Source of the DNA: Clostridia bacterium
GTDB lineage: Bacteria; Bacillota; Clostridia; Christensenellales; Aristaeellaceae
Assembly: GCA_017481825.1 (NCBI GenBank)
Contig: JAFUOR010000049.1
Span: 1-48,148 of the forward strand
Reading direction: 5' to 3'
DNA length: 48,148 nucleotides
The notes below the pieces were generated by a model. That model saw only the letters and a list, made by a program, of their open reading frames with translations. It ran no database searches and was not told the origin of the DNA. Both the position numbers and the translations under genes were made by a program. Below are positions 42,072 through 48,148 of this stretch, one piece after another (position 1 is the stretch's first letter; every line of letters begins with the position of its first letter).

Positions 42072-42596
42072 TCACTCCGTCCAGATGGTCAGCTTCTCGC
42101 CGTCGTCCTCAAGATCCAGGAGCTTGCCGGATACGCCGGTTTCGATCATCTGCACCATGGTCGAAAAATCCCTGTTGCGCAGCAGCTTGGCCTGCTCGTT
42201 TACGTCAAACTCACCGTTTTCGCCGTGGAAGGACACGCTGATCATCCCGTGGCGCACCAGCAGCCGGAACACGGTGAAGGGCAGATTCAGGCCCAGGCGG
42301 CTTCCGTCGGCGTCGGCAAAGGCCATGCGTACGATCAGCTCCTCGGGCTTGCGGGAGGCAGGGATGGGGGAGGCCGCGCTGCTCTCGCCCGTCAGCAGCG
42401 CATCGACGCTCGTGCCCAGCGCTTGGGCCAGACGCGGCAATGCCATGATGTCCGGGCAGGACTGGTCGTTCTCCCATTTGCTCACCGCCTGTGCGCTCAC
42501 GCCCATATGCTCGGCCAGCGCCTCCTGGGTCATGCCCTGCTGCTTGCGCAGCGCCTGGATGCGGCGGCCAAGGGTCAAATCTTTCAGGTTCAGCAT
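42072..42596 (-). CDS. XRE-family HTH regulator with SHOCT/YvlB-like C-terminal domain
   Basis: 174 residues, RBS AAAGGAG. HTH at about 9-65 (GMTQEALAEHMGVSAQAVSKWENDQSCPDIMALPRLA), a Ser/Pro linker (70-82), and a C-terminal domain (85-174) with LGLNLPFTVFRLLVRHGMI and ending SGKLLDLEDDGEKLTIWTE. The last part matches the pattern of the next protein. Ten bases separate the genes. Repeated GGTTGAG motifs upstream may be its operators. Confidence 0.85.
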   Translation of the reverse strand: MLNLKDLTLGRRIQALRKQQGMTQEALAEHMGVSAQAVSKWENDQSCPDIMALPRLAQALGTSVDALLTGESSAASPIPASRKPEELIVRMAFADADGSRLGLNLPFTVFRLLVRHGMISVSFHGENGEFDVNEQAKLLRNRDFSTMVQMIETGVSGKLLDLEDDGEKLTIWTE

Positions 42597-42656
42597 GGTG
42601 TGCTCCTTTCAGCGGATGGTCGTCCATCAACGCGGCTTAACCATAGCATAATGGCT

Positions 42657-42684
42657 GGTTGAGTGGAAGCGACCAACGGTTGAG
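42657..42684. promoter_or_regulatory. Direct GGTTGAG repeats upstream of the HTH regulator
   Basis: GGTTGAG at 42657-42663 and 42678-42684 are 21 bases apart (two helical turns), each followed by T/GG. A third and fourth copy in inverted arrangement form the hairpin at 42706-42744. The region lies 60-90 bases upstream of the HTH gene start, where operators are expected. Confidence 0.4.
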
Positions 42685-42705
42685 TTGGGGAAAATCGGAT
42701 GATAC

Positions 42706-42747
42706 AGCGGCTCAACCGGTGGTTGGATAACCGGTTGAGCCGCTTTT
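42706..42747. other. 15 bp perfect hairpin between the GH3 and HTH genes
   Basis: AGCGGCTCAACCGGT (42706-42720) and ACCGGTTGAGCCGCT (42730-42744) pair perfectly around 9 bases. A TTT tract follows on the plus strand, but no plus-strand gene precedes it. On the minus strand it lies 39 bases after the GH3 stop and could end or protect that message. It also carries two GGTTGAG motifs, so it may double as an operator. Confidence 0.55.
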
Positions 42748-42782
42748 ATGGTCGGAATATATGCCGTGCAGGACAAGTTTGA

Positions 42783-44852
42783 TTACATATCCACCGTCAG
42801 GGTGTAGGCCGCCGCGCTGCTCTGGCCCACGGCGATATCGCACACGCCCTCGGGCTCCACGGCCTTGCCCTGCGCGTCATACATGCGCAGCATATCGGGC
42901 GTCACGGTGAAGCGCACCTGGCAGCTCTCGCCGCTGGCAAGGGATACGCGCTGCCAGTCCAGCAGGCGCTTGTCGGGACGGATGAGCCTGCCGTGACGCA
43001 TGCGCCCGTAGAGCTGCACCACGGTTTCGCCAGCCACGCTACCGGTGTTGACGACCTTCACCGTCACCACATTGCCCTCGGCCGACGCCTCCATGGCGAA
43101 GGTCGTGTAGCTCAGGCCGAAGCCGAAGGGGAAGAGGGGGAAGTTCGACTCGTCCTTGTAGCGGTTGACGTAGACGGCGCCTTCCACCCACGGGCGGGCG
43201 CTGCTGAGGCGGTCATGATGGATCGGCACCTGACCCAGGGCGCGGGGCATGGTCATGCTCAGGTGGCCGGAGGGATTGCGGTCACCCATGACCAGCGCGC
43301 GGATGGCGTTTGCACCCTCGGTGCCGGGGAACCACACGTTCAGCACCGCGCTGCACAGGGGGAGCGCATCGGTGATGATCAGCGGGCGTCCGCAGAAGAG
43401 CAGCAGCACCACGGGCTTGCCCAGGGCGTTGAGGGAATGCAGCTCTGCCATCTGCTCGCTTGTCAGGGAGGGATGGGCCTTGGAGCAGTCCTCGCCCGTG
43501 TCGGACTGATTCTCGCCCGTGGCCAGCAGGATCACATCCGCCTCCTCGGGGGATACGAGGGTGATGCGCTCATCCTCGCCAAAGCTGTCCAGCAATGTCT
43601 TGGTGGATTCGGTATCCGCATCCAGCGTCCAGCCGCCGAGGATGGCGTGCTCGTCCGCATGGCTGCCCACCAGGGCAACCTTGCAGCCCGTGCGCAGGGG
43701 CAGCGCGCCGTCGTTCTTGAGCAGCACGCAGCTCTTCACCGCCGCCTCCCAGGCCGCCTTGCGGATGCTCTCGCTGCCGCAGATCTCCTGCTGATAGGCG
43801 TTGGAATCGTTCTTGACGGGGTTATCAAACAGACCGAGGCTGTTTTTGAGCGCCAGCACATGCAGGCAGGCCTCGTCGAGCTTCTTTTCGTCCACCTTGC
43901 CCTCGCGCACCAGATCGGCCAGGCAGTTCAGGTGGGCAAAGCTCATCATATCCATGTCCAGACCTGCCTCCAGGCACAGCTTCGATACCTCGCGCAGGTC
44001 CTTCGCTACGCCGTGGTTGATCAGCTGGCGGGGGTCGTCCCAGTCGGAGATGACCATACCCTCAAAGCCCATGCGATCGCGCAGGATATCCTTGAGCAGC
44101 CACTCGTTGCACACGCAGGGCACGCGGTCAATGCCCACAAAGGCGGGCATCATCATGTCCACGCCCGCGTCGATGCAGGCCTGGAAGGGCGGCAGATAGG
44201 TGTTGTAGAGCTCCGTGCGGCTCACGTCAATGGGGGCGTAATCCTGGCCTGCCTGGCTGATGCCGTAGCCCACAAAATGCTTGGCGCAGGCCGCAAGGCG
44301 GTCAGGGGCGGCAATATCATCACCGCGGGTGCCGCGCACCATCGCCGCGCCCATGCGCCCGCACAGCAGGGGGGATTCGCCGGGGCTTTCCATCACGCGG
44401 CCCCAGCGGGGATCGCGCACCACGTCCACCATGGGGGCAAAGGTCACATGGGTGCCGGAAACAGCGCCCTCCAGCGCACCGCAGCGGCCCATATCCTCCG
44501 CCACGCCCTCGTCAAAGGTGGAGCCGATGGCCAGGGGGATGGGGAACATGGTCTGATGGCCGTGAATGACGTCCTTCATCACCAGCGGGGGGATGTGATG
44601 GGGCTGCAGGGCAGTGATATCCCGCACAACCTTGGCGCAGTCCTCCGCCTCGATCTTGCGCACAGCGATGACGCTGCCGCTCAGGGCAATCTGCTCCGGG
44701 GTGAGGTTCATCTCCGCCATGGGGCCGGTGGGTTCGGTCACGCCCTCCATGCAGGCGCTGATCGGGATCTGGGCCAGCTGACCGGCCTTCTCCTCGATGG
44801 ACATATCCGATAGCAGGGCCAGGAGCTGTTCGTGGGTCAGTTTGGTTGACAT
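42783..44852 (-). CDS. Glycoside hydrolase family 3 (beta-glucosidase-like)
   Basis: 689 residues, RBS CGGAGGAA. GH3 N-terminal barrel (about 1-330) with the nucleophile Asp270 in MVISDWDD and KHFVGYG; alpha/beta sandwich domain (360-560) with the likely acid/base region in TGENQSDTGED; fibronectin type III-like domain (580-689, starting around FPFGFGLSYTTF). No signal peptide, so it is cytoplasmic and would cut imported oligosaccharides or glycosides. Beta-glucosidase is the default reading, with beta-xylosidase or others possible. Only 54 bases downstream of rqcH and perhaps co-transcribed. Confidence 0.93.
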   Translation of the reverse strand: MSTKLTHEQLLALLSDMSIEEKAGQLAQIPISACMEGVTEPTGPMAEMNLTPEQIALSGSVIAVRKIEAEDCAKVVRDITALQPHHIPPLVMKDVIHGHQTMFPIPLAIGSTFDEGVAEDMGRCGALEGAVSGTHVTFAPMVDVVRDPRWGRVMESPGESPLLCGRMGAAMVRGTRGDDIAAPDRLAACAKHFVGYGISQAGQDYAPIDVSRTELYNTYLPPFQACIDAGVDMMMPAFVGIDRVPCVCNEWLLKDILRDRMGFEGMVISDWDDPRQLINHGVAKDLREVSKLCLEAGLDMDMMSFAHLNCLADLVREGKVDEKKLDEACLHVLALKNSLGLFDNPVKNDSNAYQQEICGSESIRKAAWEAAVKSCVLLKNDGALPLRTGCKVALVGSHADEHAILGGWTLDADTESTKTLLDSFGEDERITLVSPEEADVILLATGENQSDTGEDCSKAHPSLTSEQMAELHSLNALGKPVVLLLFCGRPLIITDALPLCSAVLNVWFPGTEGANAIRALVMGDRNPSGHLSMTMPRALGQVPIHHDRLSSARPWVEGAVYVNRYKDESNFPLFPFGFGLSYTTFAMEASAEGNVVTVKVVNTGSVAGETVVQLYGRMRHGRLIRPDKRLLDWQRVSLASGESCQVRFTVTPDMLRMYDAQGKAVEPEGVCDIAVGQSSAAAYTLTVDM

Positions 44853-44906
44853 GGCTTGTTCCTCCGTCTTTCGATCAATTCGGCATTCGTTCCCATGGGG
44901 CGCTTT

Positions 44907-46649
44907 TCAGCCGTCCACCAGCTCGATTTTCTTCACATCGCTCTCGCTGACGGTCATGTACAGGGTTTTCTGATTGGTGTAGATCACCATGCCCGGGGCG
45001 CTGCCGCCGGGCTTTTTGACATAGCGCCGGAGTGTGTAATCCACCGGCACCATCGACGAGTGCTGGCCCTTGGAGTACCATGCTGCCAGCGTGGCCGCAT
45101 CCGCCAGGGTCGCATCGGGGATGTCCCCCTCGCGCTTGATGATGACGTGGCTGCCGGGCATGTCCTTGGCGTGGAGCCAGGTTTCGTTCGGCCGCGCATC
45201 GCCGGTGAGGCGCTCGTTCTGGGCGGCGTTCTTGCCCACCAGGATATCGACGCCGTCGGCGCTGCGGTAGTGGTAGGGCTTGGATTTGGGCAGCGCGCGT
45301 CTCTGGCGGCGGTTGGCGCTCCTTTTCAGATAGCCTGTGCGCTGGAGCTCCGCGCGGATCTCCTCCAGCTCGCTTTCGCCCACGCATTTGCCCACATCCA
45401 GCAGCATTCCCTCCAGGTAGTCCAGCTCCGCCAGGGTGGCGGTGCGCTGCTCCGCGGCCATCTCCCGGGTCGTGCGGGCCTTCTGGTACTTCTTGAAGTA
45501 CCGCTGGGCATTTTGCACAGGGGTCAGCTGAATGTCGAGGGGGATGGTGATCATGGCGCCGTTTTCGTCGTAGAAGTTGGGCAGCACGGCCTCGGTCTGC
45601 CCCTTTTTCAGCTGCCAGAGGTTGGCGTTGATGATCTCGCCCATCAGGCGGTATTCCTCCAGCTTGGCGGCGTTGCTCAGATCCTCCTCCTGCTGGGCCA
45701 GCTTCTTTTCGCAGCGCTCCACATGGTTTTTCAGCAGCTTTACCATGCTGGCGCTCTTCTGGGCCAGGCGATCCGCCTGATCCCTTGCGCCAAAGTACCT
45801 CTCCAGCGCTGCGCTGACCGTCGGGCAGGGGAGCTGCGCATCCAGCGGATGCATCAGGTAGGGGAAGGCGAACACGTCCGCCGCCTCGCCGCCCTCGTCC
45901 ACCAGCACGCGGGGATCGGTCATCTCCGGCAGGCGATGCAGCAGATCCGCCAGTCGCGCAGCTGTGGACGGCAGATCATCGCTGCGGTCACACCCGCGAT
46001 CCAGCACGCGGAAGGCCAGCTCCCTGGCAGCGGGCATCGACATGCCCGATACGCTCCCCGCCAGGGCCTTGAACAGCGGCACATCCCCCGCCGCCTCCAG
46101 GCGTGACAGCAGGTTTTCCGCCGTCGCTTTGGCAGGGTCGAGCTTGTCCTGGGCAGGCGGCGGCAGATAGGGGAGCCCCGGCTGCACCTGGCGCACGCGG
46201 CTCATGTCCAGGCTGACGTGGCGCGCCGCCTCCAGGATGCGCTCCTGCCCGTCTACCAGAATGAGGTTGGAGTGCCGCCCCATGATTTCCAGAATCAGCC
46301 GCCGCAGCACATGGTCGCCCATGTCGTCCACCGTGTCGATATCGATGTGCACGACCCGGTCGCCGCCGATCTGGCTGACCGCCAGCACCCGTCCGCCCAG
46401 CAGCTGCTTTCTCAGCAGCATGCAGAACATCGGGGGCTCCAGCGGGTTGGAGAAACTCATATTCGTCAAATGGCACCGCGCGTTGTTGGGCGATGCGCAA
46501 AGGAGCAGCTTGTGATTCTGCGCCCCCGCGCGGATAAGCAGGATGATGGTATCCTTCTCCGGCTGGGTGACCTTATCAATCCGTCCCCCGGCGAGGATGG
46601 CGTGCATCTCCCGTGCCGCAAAACCGAGGGTCAGGCCGTCCATGGGCAT
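44907..46649 (-). CDS. rqcH: Ribosome quality-control protein RqcH (NFACT family)
   Basis: 580 residues. The RqcH/Rqc2 protein binds stalled 50S subunits carrying peptidyl-tRNA and adds C-terminal alanine tails that mark the chain for destruction. NFACT-N start (MDGLTLGFAAREM), the conserved Asp-Arg pair in IGGDRVVHIDI, helix-hairpin-helix-like middle, coiled coil (about 285-400: ALERYFGARDQADRLAQKSASMVKLLKNH...), and NFACT-R domain with ILVGKNAAQNERLT and ETWLHAKDMPGSHVII near the end. Also annotated as a fibronectin-binding protein in older work. Either of two near ATGs (46649 or 46643) could be the start. Confidence 0.95.
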   Translation of the reverse strand: MPMDGLTLGFAAREMHAILAGGRIDKVTQPEKDTIILLIRAGAQNHKLLLCASPNNARCHLTNMSFSNPLEPPMFCMLLRKQLLGGRVLAVSQIGGDRVVHIDIDTVDDMGDHVLRRLILEIMGRHSNLILVDGQERILEAARHVSLDMSRVRQVQPGLPYLPPPAQDKLDPAKATAENLLSRLEAAGDVPLFKALAGSVSGMSMPAARELAFRVLDRGCDRSDDLPSTAARLADLLHRLPEMTDPRVLVDEGGEAADVFAFPYLMHPLDAQLPCPTVSAALERYFGARDQADRLAQKSASMVKLLKNHVERCEKKLAQQEEDLSNAAKLEEYRLMGEIINANLWQLKKGQTEAVLPNFYDENGAMITIPLDIQLTPVQNAQRYFKKYQKARTTREMAAEQRTATLAELDYLEGMLLDVGKCVGESELEEIRAELQRTGYLKRSANRRQRRALPKSKPYHYRSADGVDILVGKNAAQNERLTGDARPNETWLHAKDMPGSHVIIKREGDIPDATLADAATLAAWYSKGQHSSMVPVDYTLRRYVKKPGGSAPGMVIYTNQKTLYMTVSESDVKKIELVDG

Positions 46650-46685
46650 GGGTATTCAGCCCTTTCTTGTCAGATGTTTGCTCTT

Positions 46686-46714
46686 ATTATAAAGGATATG
46701 CGCCGGAAATGCAA
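46686..46714 (-). promoter_or_regulatory. Promoter of rqcH
   Basis: Minus strand TTGCAT (46714-46709), 17-base spacer, perfect TATAAT (46691-46686), 36 bases before the start codon. Confidence 0.8.
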
Positions 46715-46836
46715 CGGGGAGGAGGCCTTTTGCAGGGCACGTGATCGGTGTGTATGCCATTGTCCCCACCATGCATATCCGCTCTCTCCGGCACATAACC
46801 TTCACCAGCCCACCAACGCACAAGGAGGCGACCCAT

Positions 46837-47916
46837 ATGAAACTCCCTGATTTCCTCAAGAACATCAACCTGCCGAAAATGCGGCTGCCCCGCCGCGTCG
46901 ACCTCGAACGGCTGCTGATCGTGTCCAGCGCGGCGCTGGTGGTGGTGCTGGCGCTGCGGGGCGGCGGCGAGGCACAAACCACCATGGTCTACGAGGAACC
47001 GCCCCTGACCACCCAAACCGCTGCCGTCTCTGCGCTGGACGATATCGAGATGGTCTCCACCGTCTGCTGGTATGAGGATGGCGACGGCTACCTCGTGCCC
47101 GTCACCCGGCAGATTCCCATGCAGGACGGCATTGCCAAGGCGACCCTCGCCCTGATGGTGGAGTCCGCCGAAAACGACCTCGCTGCCGCCCGCATGGGGC
47201 TGACCAACGTCATCCCCGAGGGCGTGACTATCGACCTGGACATCTCCGGCGGCAAGGCCCGCGTGGATATGAGCGCCCAGGCCCTCAACTGCGCCAACGC
47301 CGAGGAGGAGCTCCTCATGGTGCAGGGGACCGCCGCGGCTCTGTGCTGCTTTGAAACGGTGGAGGAGGTCACCTTCCTCTTCGATGGGCAGAAGCGCTCC
47401 CAGCTGACCCACGGCACGGATGTATCCGGCGTCTTCACCGCCGATTCGGTGAATGTAGAGAGCGTCGCCACCCTGGCGCAGAGCGATTATGCCGACGCCG
47501 TGCAGCTTTATTTCCCCTCCGCCTCAGGCCGCATGCTCGTCCCCGTGACGCGCACGGTCTTCTCGCCCGCCGATTTGTCCACCGCCATTCTTGAACTGAT
47601 GAAGGGCCCCAAAACCGACTCCGGCCTGGAGAGCCCCGTCCCCGGCAAGTGCGGCGTCAAGTCCGTGACGGTCAAAAACGGCGTCGCCACCATCGACTTC
47701 ACGGAGGAGTTCGCTCAGATCGCCCAAAACAGTGATGGCGGCCATCAGGCGGTACAGGCCGTGCTCTTCACCGCCAGCCAGTTCCCCGGCGTGGAGAAGG
47801 TCTCCATCCTGGTGGAAGGCAAGCCCTTCCATCAGGAGCCGCAGACGGCCACTACCTGGGTCAACCTTGCTGACGAGGTCATGGCGCAGTATCCGGGTGT
47901 GATCGAGATTGATTGA
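46837..47916 (+). CDS. Membrane-anchored protein with two GerMN domains
   Basis: 359 residues from ATG at 46837 (RBS AAGGAGG). A basic N terminus (LPKMRLPRRVDLERLL) precedes one span at about 25-44; there is no lipobox, unlike the two GerMN proteins at 10618-13040. Two GerMN modules follow at about 75-200 and 220-340, with IPMQDGIAKATLALMVE / TVFSPADLSTAILELMKGP helices, GVTIDLDISGGKARVDMS / GVATIDFTEEF strands and VEEVTFLFDG / VEKVSILVEG ends. GerMN proteins act outside the membrane in germination or signalling; here the role is unknown. Divergent from rqcH. Confidence 0.85.
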   Translation: MKLPDFLKNINLPKMRLPRRVDLERLLIVSSAALVVVLALRGGGEAQTTMVYEEPPLTTQTAAVSALDDIEMVSTVCWYEDGDGYLVPVTRQIPMQDGIAKATLALMVESAENDLAAARMGLTNVIPEGVTIDLDISGGKARVDMSAQALNCANAEEELLMVQGTAAALCCFETVEEVTFLFDGQKRSQLTHGTDVSGVFTADSVNVESVATLAQSDYADAVQLYFPSASGRMLVPVTRTVFSPADLSTAILELMKGPKTDSGLESPVPGKCGVKSVTVKNGVATIDFTEEFAQIAQNSDGGHQAVQAVLFTASQFPGVEKVSILVEGKPFHQEPQTATTWVNLADEVMAQYPGVIEID

Positions 47917-47953
47917 GGAGACGCCCAAAGGCTCCCCACCCCAACTTCCGTAG

Positions 47954-47972
47954 GGGCGACCATTGGTCGCCC
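47954..47972. repeat. Short palindrome GGGCGACC-ATT-GGTCGCCC
   Basis: A perfect 8 bp inverted repeat in the gap after the GerMN gene. Short palindromes of this GGGGCGACC...GGTCGCC type are a common intergenic repeat in high-GC Clostridia (general knowledge); only one copy is in this window. Confidence 0.45.
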
Positions 47973-47987
47973 TCCTCCTCCGCCTGC

Positions 47988-48012
47988 GCCTTCCCCCCGG
48001 GGAAGGCTTTTT
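47988..48012 (+). terminator. Intrinsic terminator after the GerMN gene
   Basis: GCCTTCC (47988-47994) pairs with GGAAGGC (48001-48007) around CCCCGG, followed by TTTTT. Confidence 0.85.
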
Positions 48013-48105
48013 CACATGGACACAAAAAGCCGCCTCCCGGCAGGAATCCCGGCCGCCGTGTCGAATCCATACAGCAAAATATGACCACTCAGGAGGAATC
48101 ACTCC

Positions 48106-48148
48106 ATGAACCGCACCTATCCGAATTATTTCGAGCGCATCGGCGTAA
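48106..48148 (+). CDS. Start of an unidentified gene (window ends)
   Basis: ATG at 48106 follows AGGAGG with a nine-base gap. Fourteen codons are visible (MNRTYPNYFERIGV). No family can be named from this. Confidence 0.6.
   Translation, partial: MNRTYPNYFERIGV

Noticed and set aside
1-48148. CRISPR arrays, tRNA/rRNA genes, insertion sequences, prophage
   Set aside because: No regularly spaced repeats, tRNA-like foldings, transposase, integrase or phage structural genes were recognised in either strand.

Overview
This 48 kb window is GC-rich, densely packed chromosomal DNA. Strong AGGAGG-type ribosome binding sites, sigma-A-like promoters (TTGACA/TATAAT with 17-base spacers), GerMN-domain proteins, RqcH and a TRAP-like set of Bacillota families point to a high-GC Gram-positive bacterium, most likely a gut-type Clostridia (a Christensenellales/Oscillospirales-like lineage is a guess). 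I see no rRNA, tRNA, CRISPR array, prophage or insertion sequence.

Layout. 1-1322: secreted L,D-transpeptidase (cut by the window edge). 1463-4601: methionine ABC transporter operon preceded by a Met/Cys-rich leader peptide and a terminator, with a substrate-binding protein whose two lobes are in circularly permuted order. 4612-7321: membrane-attached HTH regulator divergent from uvrB. 7320-7831: repeat-rich gap. 7844-15149 (minus): HtrA protease, then a five-gene operon of response regulator, histidine kinase, two GerMN lipoproteins and a catalytically dead P-type-ATPase-like membrane protein; this resembles walRK...htrA of Bacillus and mtrAB-lpqB of Actinobacteria. 15276-25150 (minus): an ABC ATPase with a damaged signature motif, a dipeptidase, a two-part glycosyltransferase-like protein, a GGDEF/EAL receptor, an orphan solute-binding protein and a Zn/Mn-type ABC transporter. 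25292-25738: RpiB-type isomerase.

25904-41555 (plus) is the centrepiece: a 15.6 kb, 14-gene exopolysaccharide operon of Wzx/Wzy type. Its first three genes are unusual: an HD-GYP domain fused to the initiating sugar-phosphate transferase; a MotA/ExbB-type proton-channel subunit fused to a degenerate EAL domain; and a MotB/ExbD-type single-span protein carrying large extracellular Cna-B/SpaA-like domains. Together they suggest a polysaccharide machine that senses or is gated by cyclic di-GMP and may use proton-motive force to do work on the cell surface. The rest supplies chain-length control/tyrosine-kinase-like ATPase, polymerase, flippase, three glycosyltransferase activities (including a split Alg13/Alg14 pair), deacetylase, acyltransferase, VanZ-like protein and a UDP-sugar dehydrogenase.

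41571-48148: a pair of small regulators sharing a SHOCT/YvlB-like domain, a cytoplasmic GH3 glycosidase, RqcH, a third GerMN protein, and the first codons of another gene. Two families of dispersed intergenic repeats occur in several gaps.
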